This document shows positions 1 through 10,600 of a stretch of DNA of 64,000 nt, one piece after another. Every line of letters starts with the position of its first letter. Position 1 is the first letter of the stretch. The stretch comes from Paraspadella gotoi. Lineage: Eukaryota > Chaetognatha. The notes under the pieces are model-generated. The model had not been told where the DNA came from. It saw only the letters and a program-made list of their open reading frames with translations, and did not search any database. Position numbers and translations under genes: made by a program. The DNA is taken from NCBI GenBank assembly GCA_051294375.1, contig CM119270.1, forward strand, positions 10,252,808 through 10,316,807, given 5' to 3'.

Positions 1-22
1 CGCCTCCGCCGCCGCCCCCTAT

Positions 23-121
23 TCAATAATAAAGCTGCTCGGCCACCGTTTTGCATTCGTCTTCGTCGTCCTCGTCGTCATCTTCGTCGTCATCGTCGTC
101 GTCGTCGTCGTCAATGGGCTC
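23..121 (-). CDS. Candidate terminal coding exon with acidic Asp/Glu tail
   Basis: On the minus strand a T-rich stretch ending in AAAG (intron side, 122 and up) is followed by an open frame of 32 codons and a TGA stop at 25-23. It begins Glu-Pro-Ile, runs through about 17 Asp/Glu residues encoded mainly by GAC and GAT, and closes with ECKTVAEQLYY. The non-repetitive end and the clean stop argue that this is more than a trinucleotide microsatellite, but (GAC)n/(GTC)n tracts are common in this window, so the acidic run alone is weak support. If real, it is the last exon of a gene extending beyond the left edge and in phase 0. The family is not recognised. Acidic C-terminal tails occur in many nuclear proteins and chaperones, so no function is assigned. 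Alternative: an intergenic microsatellite with a chance frame. Confidence 0.4.
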   Translation of the reverse strand, partial: EPIDDDDDDDDDEDDDEDDEDECKTVAEQLYY

Positions 122-985
122 CTTTAAAAAAAATCCCATTTTACTATTCACCCAATTTTATTCTCGTTATTTCGCCACTATTTTTATCTGATGGAGGTTT
201 TTTCGTTTGACGGGAAACATACGTAAAAGTTGAAACTTGAAACCGTGATTTTTGATGCTTCAACAAAAAGAAAGAAAGAAAGAAAGAAAGAAAGAAACTA
301 AACTAATTAAACTAACTAGTAACCAGATGTAAAACAACCTGAGTAAAGTATGCCAAAAAAAAAAAATTAACTGAAATTTTTTCTAAAAAAATCAAAAGCT
401 ATCAAAAAATGTTTGTGAGAAAAAAAGTCGTGATTAAAAGGGGAAGAAAAAGAAAAGAAAAGGGAAATAGCGAATTGAAGTCGTAGTCTATTTCGGCCTT
501 TGTTTTTTTTTTTTTGCTCCTTTTTTTCAATTCCGGATGACTCATTCTTAAACATTTTGGTTGCAACTTCCCTCGAGGGAAACTTTAGTAGAAATTTCGT
601 TGGAAGGGGTTTTTTGGGGGGCCGAGGAAGCTGAGTTTCGCTGTCGCAGTTGAGAATCCATTGTGAAGTAAGAATAAGGAAAAAAAGACACGGGATTTTA
701 ATGAGCTATGGAAAGGGAGATAGAAGTTTGAAACCAAAGCGAGATTTGTTTGTACTGAGATTGCGTTTAAATTAATGAAAATGAACTCAATAAAAATATT
801 TTTTTTCGAGAATCCAAACTAAGAAAAACTAAAGATTTGTACTCGTGAGGGATGAGTGGGCGAGGAAGAAATCAACTGAAAGAATGAAAGAAAAAAAAAG
901 AAAAAAATTTTTGAGAAAAAACGGAATTGAATTCGTTTCTCTTCGTCGGTTTCCATCAACTTTAAGTCGATTTCCCACCGAAGCG
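122..985. other. A/T-rich non-coding stretch
   Basis: No splice-bounded or codon-biased frame is visible. There is a short (GAAA)n run near 269-296 and several homopolymer A/T runs. It is probably intron or intergenic DNA. Confidence 0.5.
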
Positions 986-1020
986 TCTCTCTCTCTCTCT
1001 CTCTCTCTCTCCTTCTCTCT

Positions 1021-1068
<48 letters not shown>
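986..1068. repeat. (CT)n microsatellite, interrupted
   Basis: About 83 bp of CT dinucleotides with two short interruptions. It reads as Ser-Leu on + and Glu-Arg on -, which produces spurious frames. Confidence 0.95.
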
Positions 1069-1071
<3 letters not shown>

Positions 1072-1415
1072 CCCTCCTTTTTGTGTCTTTCGCCCTTCCT
1101 TCTCAAATCCTTTATCTTTTTTATTCGTTTTTTTTGCCTTTTTGGAAAACGAGTTTAGCTATTTTTAGAATTGCATATTGCTTGTTTCTATTCACCGTTT
1201 TCTTAAATCTGGAATTTTAATCCAGTTTCTAAACCATTTTTCTGTACTTTGTTTTCAACTAAACGAACATATTGTAACATCGTTTACATTAAGGTTTTAC
1301 TTCCCACTTCCTCTCCTCACCACCTCCACCTCTTCTCTCGAATTTCTTCATCTTCTTTTTTCCACCTCCATCATTCGTTAAATTGTGTCGACGCCTCCTT
1401 TTCTGCATTCCCGCC

Positions 1416-1530
<115 letters not shown>

Positions 1531-1641
1531 GTTCCTGAGAGTGGCTCCAGGCGCAAACAACAACACCAACAACAACCGAGAATAACTTTCATTCCTCTCC
1601 ATCTCTCGCCCTGCCTCCCCCTCCCCTCCCCATCTTCAACA

Positions 1642-1688
1642 ATGGAGCCAAGGGGTTCGCACTGCAAGAATGGAAGGCAGGAATTCTG
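1642..1688 (+). CDS. Candidate first coding exon (short)
   Basis: An ATG in good context (caacaATGG) follows a pyrimidine- and CA-rich leader. The frame reads MEPRGSHCKNGRQEF and then meets a GT donor (TG|GTAAAC) at 1,689 after 15 codons plus 2 bases. A short initiator exon followed by an intron is a common metazoan arrangement. Reading on without splicing stops at once (TGG TAA). An overlapping frame from the ATG at 1,671 (MEGRNSGKRDRE and onward) stays open for about 37 codons and is a competing interpretation. No family is recognised, and no downstream exon in matching phase was found in the next kilobase. Confidence 0.25.
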
Positions 1689-2184
1689 GTAAACGGGATC
1701 GAGAAACGCGAACGCGTTTTGGAAATGAACGAAATTCACCCCCGCGCGCCTTCGAGAGGGAGAGGGAGTTGGGGGCTGGGTGACCGAGATGTTGGGGGGA
1801 GGTTTCGGTGTCGGGGGAGTTGGTGTGGGCGTTATGTAGCGATTGTGCTTTGGCGGATTAATTTACGACGGCGCCCGGATACAAACGATTCATAACAAAC
1901 GAGAGAAAAAAAAACCCACAAAATTATTCGTTGTTAATCGATTTCTTTTCGACGCCCGCGATTCTGTTAAAAATATTTTTAACGAGACTCTTTTCTTCCT
2001 TAATCAATTCTTTTTTTTTTAAATGGTAATTATATTTTGGGTTGTTGTTCTCTGGTTGTTTCATCTTTACTTTTTCTTCAACACTCTTTCACCATCACTT
2101 TAAGTCCAGACAACTTATCGTTCTTCTGATATTCCCCTCTCTCNNNNNNNNNNNNNNNNNNNNNNNNNAAAGAGAGAGATTAAT
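1689..2184. other. Non-coding stretch with a 25-N gap
   Basis: A G-rich block at 1,740-1,830 is followed by A/T-rich DNA. N occupies 2,144-2,168, exactly 25 bases, inside a CT/GA tract. The same 25-N length recurs at 20,674 and 33,249, which suggests a placeholder rather than a measured gap. Confidence 0.6.
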
Positions 2185-3051
2185 TCATTAAATTCTATTA
2201 CATACGAACCAAGATAGAAGCCCCAGCCTTTCCAATGATAAATGCCTGTAAAGCTTTTTTTTTCTAATAACGTTTTAGATAAGAAAATTTTAATCTTATC
2301 CTGAGGCCGAAATAGTACATAAATATTAAAACACAAGGAGAAAATAAAAACATTAAAAAAGGCCTGATTCTTACCTTGACAGTAAACGACCTTTTAAATT
2401 CTTTCTTTTCATCTTTTTTCATCGTCATCATCAATCATCTTCGGCTGTCATACTTTAAAAATAAAATAAAAAAGGAAGAAAAAAATTAGAAAAATCTCCC
2501 GTCTCTCGGCTCTTAAGAAGCGAAGAAAGTCAGAGAAGAGGAGAAAACGATAAAGAGAGAAAAAAGGAAAAGAAAACCATTAGAAAAGACGAAGCAGTCA
2601 ACAAAGAGGAAGAACTAGATGAAAAAAGGGAAGAGGAAAAAAAGAAGGAGTAATAAAAGAAAAGAAAAAAAAATAAGAGAGAGGGAGGGAGGGAAAAAAT
2701 TTGCGGCGCGAACGCCCCACGATTCAACCGAGGCCGCCGTCTCCGGCTTTTCCCTTTCGCCGATCAACCCGCCCCTCTTTCCGCGCGTTTCTCTATACAA
2801 GAGCCCCGTTGCGAGCATTCCCGCAGCGCCGACAGTGGGCCTTATAAGAAAACGCTACGCGTGAAAAGAGACCTGAAAAGAGAAAGAGAGAGAGAGCCAG
2901 GCCGAAAGCGCGCGGTCGAGAAGACGGCGTCAGCCAATTGCAAATTCCCCCGCGTTTTCTACTGGGATCCATTGGAGGCCTCGAATCATCTGAATGAGGG
3001 GGCAATATATGAAGCAGTCAGCCCCAAACGCCGAGAAGAGAGAGAGAGAGA

Positions 3052-3084
<33 letters not shown>

Positions 3085-3224
3085 GGAGAGAGAGAGAGAG
3101 AGAGAAGAGAGAGAGAGAAAAGGGAAACAGCGTTGCTCTCTCTCTCATAACTCTAAACTCTCTCTCACGTTTTTCCCTAATCTTCTTTTTTCTCTCTCTC
3201 TCTTCTGTCTCTCCTGTCTCTCTC

Positions 3225-3260
<36 letters not shown>

Positions 3261-4408
3261 ATCAATGCGGGCGAAAAAAGAGGGGGGCGACTGAAAAGCG
3301 TTCGCAAATGGTTTTAAAAACACCTTCTTAGCCAAATTTTCGGGTGAGTTGATGGGAGAGGTTTCGGTGAGGTAAACATAGAGAGATAGAGAGCGAGTCC
3401 CAATTCTCGCTCTCTCTTTAAATTTCTTCTCTCTCTTTAGCCCGCTCCGTGGGCGCACGACGGATGAGAAAGCTTTGAGTCGATATATTACTTGGAAAGC
3501 CACAACCCCATGGGAAAGGGCGGGTTCGAGTCGCGGGCTAATGGGGAAGAAGGCGAGGGCTGGGGAGCGGGGCTGCGAATGAGTGAGAATGGCAGTGGGA
3601 CTGAACGCTCGCAGTCGGCGAATGGTTCATCAATGGTGGGTAGGGTTTAAGGCGCCGTCTAAGAGCCACGGAAACTCGAGAGAACGCGCTTTGAGTGTTT
3701 TTTCAAATTCTTTCCTCCTCTCACTCGCTCTCTCCATCCTCTCATGCTCTCTCTCGCGCCTTCTCCCTCTGTCGTTCTCCCAATCTCTCTCTCTTCGTCT
3801 CTCTACTTTTCGCCAAAAAAATTTGAGTTCCTAAATGTGCGTTAGAGTGGTAAAAAGATATGAAGGCGCAGGAAGAAGGAGGCCGGCGCGCAGAGGATGC
3901 AGCCCGTTGCAAAAAAAACCCGGCTTTGAATAAGATGATTCCTTTCATAATGCGTTTTCTTTCTTTCTTTCTTTTCTTCTATGTTCCTTTGTCTCTCTCT
4001 CTCTCTCTCTCTCTCTCCCGTCCTCTCTTCTCCTTCTCTCAGCTCTCTCTTTTCTCTCTCTGCTCTCTTTCTCTTATTTGAATCTTTTTATTTTCTCTTC
4101 CTCGTTTTAGGAAATGGAAAAGATGGGGCTGAGTGGATAATGGATGTTGAGTTGAACTTGTGGAAAGACGCGCGGCGTGCAGAAAGCGACAGAGAGAGAG
4201 AAAGAGAAGAAGAGAGAGAGGGGAGAGAGAGCAGAGAGAGGAGAGAGAGCGAGAGAGAGAGTAGTATGTGAAAGAGAATTTTTTTTTCACATTTTCAAAC
4301 TTTGATGCTCTTTATCCTTTTGTTTCATCCCTTCGTATTTTTTTTCCTTTCGCTTACTTTTTCCGACTTTTGATAGTGTGTTTTAACACAACAATGCAGG
4401 CTGAAAAA
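2185..4408 (+). repeat. Palindrome 1, outer left arm
   Basis: Its reverse complement recurs at about 8,405-10,600. Anchor matches include the aaggcctgattc block (2,360 versus 10,410), the gacagtgggccttataag block (2,830 versus 9,940), the cccatggg/ggttcgagtcgcggg block (3,510-3,540 versus 9,235-9,255) and the tgcaggctgaaaaa block at the inner end (4,395 versus 8,415). The copies differ by small indels and substitutions. The arm contains several CT/GA tracts (3,040-3,120, 3,130-3,260, 3,990-4,018, 4,192-4,262) and a higher-GC stretch at 2,700-2,960 where no frame is conserved between the two copies. No gene is supported within it. Confidence 0.85.
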
Positions 4409-5073
4409 CAAGTTTGGAGCATCAACAATGTCGATCTGCCTACGATAATAATTAATTAATTGATTAATTAATTATATTAATAGTTGAATAATTAATAAGA
4501 ATTTAATTAATTAATTAATTTAATAGATTAATTATAATTTATATTCAGGGCTTGTCATGCAAAATCGATATCCTTAAAATTGAGTCAGGACAGTTATTAA
4601 ATGTTTTGTTTACCATTTATCAAAACAAAACAAATATCCTCTATTATCGAAGCCAGGCCGGCAAAGCCCGTCCTGTCCTAAGATTTTTTTTTTCGGTTTG
4701 AGCTTTCGTCTGCGCTTTTTTGCAATCATGGCTTTGAAAAGTGTGATATCATAGGGAGTGGAATTTTCATATAATGGCTTTAAATCATCAAGATGCTTTA
4801 AAATTCATCATGTTTCATATCAAATATTGGTATTTGTTTTATGTTTTTTTACAAAAAAAAACGTTTTAATTAATATTGTCCGCTCTCTGCTCTCTCTCTT
4901 TTCTCCGTCAACTCTGGCTTATTCTTCTAAAAACGAGTTCCGGCTCTGCAGCGTCCTTGTCCAGCTTCTTTCTCTCTCTCTCGTCTCTCTCTCTCTCTCT
5001 CATCTCTCTCTTTCTCTCTCTCTTTTTTTACCAAAAATTTTTAGAATATAATGTGGGTTCACTAATGTAAAAA

Positions 5074-5145
5074 ACGAATGCCGAGAACAGGGCGCGAACC
5101 CGGGTCTTTGGTAGAGAATAGGCTCCACGCTACGTGCGGCGCCAT
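5074..5145 (-). other. tRNA-like relic (box B), possible SINE head
   Basis: The minus strand carries GGTTCGCGCCC, a one-mismatch fit to the RNA polymerase III box B consensus GGTTCGANNCC, flanked by bases giving a 4/5 paired T stem. About 40 nt upstream TAGCGTGGAGCC is a poor box A. The acceptor stem does not pair, so this is not a functional tRNA gene. A tRNA-derived SINE fragment is the best reading. Confidence 0.3.
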
Positions 5146-5534
5146 ACAGTACTGCTGAATTCTTTAACGAGTAGGGGCTGTAGAGCTTCTCTCTCTCTCT
5201 CTTAAATTATTATATATCGCTCTTTCTCTTCTCTTTTTATATCTGCAGCGGCTGTCTCTCTCTCTCTCTCTTTTTCTCTCCTCAATCTCTCTGTCTTCTG
5301 TCCTCTCTGTGTGTGTCTGTCCCTATCCTGTCCGATCTTTTTGCGTGATCGTTTGTTTTTTTGAAAAATTCTGATTATTTTTTCCTTCTAAAAACTTTTT
5401 ATTTTATTGCCATTTATTCCGCGCTTTTTTTCATACAAAATCCCATATTTTCATCCGAGATTTTCGTGATTTATTCTCTTCTTTCTCTCTCTCTCTCTTC
5501 GTTTTTTCTCTTCGTCATTCTTTCTCGTCTCTCG

Positions 5535-5568
<34 letters not shown>

Positions 5569-5599
5569 TTCAACCTCATACAAACGATTTGTTTTGTTT

Positions 5600-5830
5600 T
5601 ATGAGCTATCATCGCATCAATGATGACAATCATCGCATCAATGAATGACATATCATCGCATCACTGAATGACTATCAATCACAGCAGTGAATGAATATCA
5701 TACGCATCAATAATTGATTATCATCGAATCAATAATCAAATTCCTATTACATCAATAAATTACTATTACATCAATGCAATAGTATTACCGCTGCAATCAA
5801 TTACTAGTACATCAACAATCGTTATCGCAA
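5600..5830 (+). repeat. Degenerate ATCGCATCAATGA-type minisatellite
   Basis: About eight imperfect units of roughly 25-30 bp built from atcatcgcatcaatgaatga, decaying toward the 3' side. Not seen elsewhere in the window. Confidence 0.7.
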
Positions 5831-6114
5831 GGGCTGATTCCATTCGTCGTTTTTTTCCCCGGTTTTTTTCATTAATTTTCTATGATAGTGGGCTCTGGCC
5901 GATCTTGAGTCTTTTAAGATTTTTTATTTATGTCTCAATTCTGCTCTCTCTCTAGTCTCACTGCTCTCTCTTTTCCTCACTCTCTCTTCTCTCTCACTCT
6001 CTCTTTATCTCTCTCTCTCTCTTCTTCTTTTTATGCAATAAAGCGAACGATCCTTAAATGCTTTTAAGATTTTTTTAAACTTTTGGGCATCATTTTTTTC
6101 AAACTTGCATAATT

Positions 6115-7075
6115 TTTTCAACTTGCATTCCGTCAAAACTTTATATCTAGCGTTCTTCACCTCAACTTTCCTACCTGGCGGGGGGCCTGGCTCAACAAAA
6201 ATTTCATCTCAATCTATCATGGGTTAAAATAAATAAAAAAGATTCAAAGTAAATGTGAGCTCCATATTTTTTCATTTAAAACTGCATTTCCCACTGTATT
6301 AGCCGTTTCTCCACTGAAACTTTATATCAAAGGCTTCGTCATACGTTTTCCTACCCACACACAAAATTTCAACTCAATCTATCGCATCCAATTATGATTA
6401 ATAGGAGTATTTATTGGTTAAAAATAAGTAAAAAGATTTTTAGTAAATTCGACTTATGTTTTTTGGTCATTTAAACTAATTTCCAACTCACAACGATTCC
6501 ATCGAAAATTTTATATCCAGCTTTTATCACACTACTTTCCTACCCACACACAAAATTTAAATTTCAATCCAACCAGCCATACACGAAGTTATTGGAGCTT
6601 TTTGCTTAAAGATGGGACGGATGGACGGATTGATTGACTAAATAAAATTAAGTTTATTGATTAATTTATTTACTAATTGATTAATTAACTGATTAATCAT
6701 TTGATTTATTAATACAATCCTGCAGATACATTTAATCATAAAAAGGAAAAAGAAGCATAATCAATTAGTAAACAGGTTTTTTGTTTTTTCCATTTAAACT
6801 CAATTTCCTACTCAAACTATTCCATCGAAACTTTGATTTCCTGTTCAAATCACACACTTTCCTTACCCACATACAAAATTCCAGGTCAATCAGCCCATCC
6901 ACTAAAATGAGCATTGGTTGTTCAAAATAGTGAATATATTTTTTTTTGTTTTTTCCAATTTAACTCATTTCCATCGGACGATTAATCGAAAACTTTAAAT
7001 ATCCAGCTGCAAATCACACAGCTTACGCTATCGCACACACAAAATTTCATTTAACATCCATCCATCGCAATCACG
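6115..7075 (+). repeat. Five diverged tandem units inside the copy-1 element
   Basis: Units begin near 6,115, 6,285, 6,480, 6,800 and 6,965. Each reads approximately ttccNactcaaacgattcc, atcgaaactttatatccag, cacactttcctacccacac and acaaaatttcaatcc. Spacing is 165-200 bp, with an AT stretch between units 3 and 4. The same unit occurs twice in each of the other two element copies. Confidence 0.7.
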
Positions 7076-7287
7076 AAGTTTATTGTGTTTTTTGCTAAGG
7101 TGGGACGGAACGGAGGACCGGTACGGACGACGGACAGACAGACGGACGGACGACAGTCATTTTTTTTTGCATAATTTATCAATAATTCGATGTTCCTGAC
7201 ATGAATATAAGGTGGTGCCCGAGCAATATTGGAGGGGGGCGGACCGACGGACCGGAAAAAAGTGAGTATAAAAAGGTGAGTTATAGA

Positions 7288-7316
7288 GTCGGGATCTGCT
7301 GATAAGCAGATCCGAC
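7288..7316 (+). other. 3'-terminal hairpin of the element
   Basis: gtcgggatctgct and agcagatccgac form a 12-13 bp stem around a four-base loop with one G bulge. It recurs at 16,703-16,736 (indel-damaged) and, inverted, at 33,473-33,500. In all three copies it is followed by CTAAA, which would fit the CTRR terminus of Helitrons. Confidence 0.7.
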
Positions 7317-7765
7317 TAAAACTTCAATCAAACTTATCGTAGCTCCGAAACTAATTAAACTCGCCACAAACTTTAAGAAAGAAAAACTCATTAATTTGTT
7401 AGGAAAGGAAAAAGAGAAGGGGAGAAGCAAAGCGACTGCCTCCACGCGAGCGCTTTCCTCCGATCCTCGCTACGGGAGCCGTTCATCTCTACACACCCGA
7501 ACCTGCCAACAGTGCAAGTGCCTTTCACTCCGCGTTAAAGCGTTCAATTCTCATCCATTCTTTTTAAAGATTAATCCCCCTTGGATTTTTTCTCTTTTCA
7601 CTTTCACTTTTCTCCACTCCACTTCCTCCATCTTTCCACTTCCCCTCCTCTCGTCTTCCAGCTCCTCCCCGCCTTGCGCTTCCAAACCGACAACAGCAGC
7701 CATGAAAGCGCGAACCGGGGTGCCCTAGATCGGCGAGCCGGAACGGAGCGCATTTGGGGAGGGGG
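7317..7765 (+). repeat. Palindrome 1, inner left arm
   Basis: This is the reverse complement of 7,978-8,415. The acttatcgtagctccgaaa block, the ttaatttgttaggaaagg block and the gcgaaccggggtgccctag block each recur inverted on the other side. It carries a modest-GC stretch (7,430-7,740) whose frames are broken by indels between the copies. Confidence 0.85.
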
Positions 7766-7924
7766 GGCGGTCGGAGGAAAGGAGAGGAAGGAAGAAACGG
7801 AAAGGAGAAGGGAGAGAAATGGGAGATTCGAAGATGAGGAAGGGTGAGAAAGGAAAAGAAAAAGACGACAAGAAGCAATGAGAGCGTGAGAGAGAGAGAG
7901 AAGAGAAGAGAGAGAGAGAGAGGT

Positions 7925-7977
<53 letters not shown>
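7766..7977. repeat. Purine-rich centre of palindrome 1
   Basis: About 212 bp almost purely of A and G, ending in (GA)n, separate the two arms. There is no unique spacer, so the arms meet across one purine tract. Confidence 0.8.
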
Positions 7978-7981
<4 letters not shown>

Positions 7982-8552
7982 CCCCAAATGCCTCCGTCGG
8001 GCTTCGCGATCTAGGGCACCCCGGTTCGCGCTTCATTGGCTGCTGTTGTCGGTTGGAAGCGAGGGGGAGGAGCTGGAAGACGAGAGGAGGGGAGTGGAAA
8101 GATGGAGGAAGTGGAGTGGAGAAAAGTGAAAGTGAAAAGAGAAAAAATTCCAAGGGGGGATTAATCTTAAAAAAGAATAGGATTGAGAATGAACGTTTAA
8201 CGCGGAGTGAAAGGCACTTGCACTGTTGGCAGGTTCGGTGTGTTAGAGATGAACGGTCGTGCGAGGATCGGAGGAAAGCGCTCGCGTGGAGGCAAGCGCT
8301 TTGCTTCTCCCCTTCTCTTTTTCCTTTCCTAACAAATTAATGAGTTTTTCTTCTGTAAAGTTTTGTGGTCGAGTTTAATTAGTTTCGGAGCTACGATAAG
8401 TTTGATGAAGTTTTTTTCAAGCTGCATTGTTGTGTTAAAACACACTATCAAAAGTCGGAAAAAGAAAGCGAAAGGAAAAAAAATACGAAGGGATGAACAA
8501 AAGATAAAGAGCATCAAAGTTTGAAAATGTGAAAAAAAATTCTCTTCACATA

Positions 8553-8592
<40 letters not shown>

Positions 8593-8643
8593 AGAGAGAG
8601 AGAGAGCATTGAGGAGGAGATGACGAGAGGAGAGAAGAGAGAT

Positions 8644-8675
<32 letters not shown>

Positions 8676-9721
8676 AGAAGAGATANNNNNNNNNNNNNNN
8701 NNNNNNNNNNNNNNNNNNNNNNNNNNNNNNNNNNNNNNNNNNNNNNNNNNNNNNNNNNNNNNNNNNNNNNNNNNNNNNNNNNNNNNNNNNNNNNNNNNNN
8801 NNNNNNNNNNNNNNNNNNAGAAAGAAAGAAAGAAAGAAAGAAAACGCATTATGGAAAGGAATCATCTTTTCAAAGCCGGGTTTTTTTTGAAGCGGGGGCC
8901 ATCCTCTGCGCGCCGGCCTCCTTCTTCCTGCCGCCTTCATATCTTTTTACACCCTCTAACGACATTTTAGGAACTCAAATTTTTTTGGCGAAGTAGAGAG
9001 AGAGAGAGAGAGATGGAGAGAGGGAGAAGCGAGAGAGAGCATGAGAGAGATGGAGAGAGCGAGTGAGAGAAATTGAAAAACACTCAAGCGGTTCTCTCGA
9101 GTTTCCGTGGCTCTTAGACGGGCCTTAACCCTACACCATGATGCACCATTCGCCGACGCGAGCGTTCAGTCCCACTGCCCCTCATCATTCGCAGCCCCGT
9201 CCCCCAGCCCTCGCCTCTCCCCATTAGCCCCGCGACTCGAAACCCGCCCGTTCCCATGGGGTTGTGGCTTTCCAAGTAATAATATCGACTCAAAGCTTTT
9301 CTCATCCGTCGTCGCGCCACGGAGCGGGCTAAAGAGAGAGAGAGAAATTTAAAGAGAGAGCGAGACATTGGGACTCGCTCTCTATCTCTCTATGTTTAAC
9401 TCACCGAACCTCTCCCATCAACTCACCCGAAAATTTGGCTAAAAAGTGGGTTTTTTAAAACCATTTGCGAACGCTTTTCAGTCGCCCCCCTTTCGCCGCT
9501 TTATGAGAGAGAAGAGAGGAAGAAGAAGTAGCAGATGAAGAACGAGAGAGAGAGAGAGAGAGAAGAGATGAAGAGAGAGAGGAGAGAGAAGAAAAAAGAG
9601 ATAGGGAAAAAGAACGCTTGGGAGAGAAGTTTAGGAGTTTGAAGAGGAGAGAAGCAACGCATTCTCCCTGTTTCTCTCTCTCTCTCTCTCTCTTCTCTAT
9701 ATATATATATATATATATTAG

Positions 9722-9755
<34 letters not shown>

Positions 9756-10600
9756 GGTTTGGGTGCTGACTGCGTTCATATATTGCCCCCTCATTCAGAT
9801 GATCGAGGCCTCCAATGGATTCCCATAGAAAACGCGGGGAATTTGCAATTGGCTGACGCCGTTTCATCGACCGGCGCTTTCGGCCGGCGTCTCTCTCTCT
9901 TTCTCTTTCAGTCTCTTTCACGCGTGGTTTTCTTATAAGGCCCCACTGTCGGCGCTGGGGAATGCTCGCAACGGGGCCTTGTAGAGAAAACGCGGCGGAA
10001 AGAGGGGGCCGGGTGATCGGGAAAGGGAAAAGCCGGAGACGGGGCCTCGTTGAATTGCGTGGGGCGTCGCGCCGCAAATTTTTTCCCTCCCTCCCTCTCT
10101 CTTATTTTTTTTTCTTTTTCTTTTATTACTTCCTTCTTTTTTTTCTCTTCCCTTTTTTCATCTAGTTCTTCCTCTTTGTTGAACTGCTTCGTCTTTTCTA
10201 ACTTGTTTTCTTTTCCTTTTTTCTCTCTTTATCTTTCTCCTCTTCTCTGACTTTCTTCCCTTCTAAGAGCCGAGAGACGGGAGATTTTTCTAATTTTTTT
10301 CTTTCCTTTTTTATTTCATTTTTAAAGATGAAGCCGAAGATGATGATGATGACGATGAAAAAAGATGAAAAGAAAAAGAATTTAAAGTCGTTTACGTCAA
10401 AGGTAGAGAATCAGGCCTTTTTTAAATTGTTTTTATTTTCTCCTTGTGTTTTTAAGATTTTATGTACTATTTCGCCTCAGGATGAAGATTAAAATTTTCT
10501 TATCTAAACGTATTAGAAAAAAAAAGCCTTACAGGATTTATCATTGGAAGGCTGGGTGGCTCTATCTGTTCGATGAATAGAATTAATGAATTAAAAAACA
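7978..10600 (-). repeat. Palindrome 1, right arm (lacks the insertion)
   Basis: Reverse-complement copy of 7,765-7,317 followed directly by 4,408-2,185. It contains an N gap (8,686-8,818) in a GA tract, (GA)n at 8,997-9,070 and 9,535-9,600, and a (TA)n stretch at 9,696-9,718 absent from the left arm. No conserved reading frame is supported. Confidence 0.85.
8405..8422. other. Empty insertion site for the copy-1 element
   Basis: Read on the minus strand, the left flank gcagcttgaaaa is followed directly by the right flank aaacttcatcaaac. In the filled copy the same flanks are 2.9 kb apart. Both junctions lie in A runs, so any target-site duplication can be no more than a few A residues. Confidence 0.6.

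Larger units (their letters stand above)
4409..7318 (+). mobile_element. Helentron/Helitron-like non-autonomous element, copy 1 (insertion)
   Basis: This segment interrupts palindrome 1 in the left arm only; at 8,405-8,422 the other arm joins the two flanks directly, so it behaves as an insertion. The 5' end carries caagtttggagc and then a gtcgatctgcc motif. The 3' end carries a near-perfect hairpin (7,288-7,316) followed by CTAAA. The 5' motif resembles the hairpin sequence in inverted orientation. Internally there are AT-rich (TTAA)n stretches, diverged tandem units (6,115-7,075) and a (GGAC)n-type tract at 7,085-7,155. Two shorter relatives lie at 15,759 and 33,471. Short matching subterminal motifs, a 3' hairpin, internal tandem repeats and no clear target-site duplication match Helentron/DINE-type elements as a class, but no Rep/helicase frame is present, so the class is inferred. 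The 4,850-5,830 part holds extra CT tracts and a minisatellite absent from the relatives. Confidence 0.5.
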
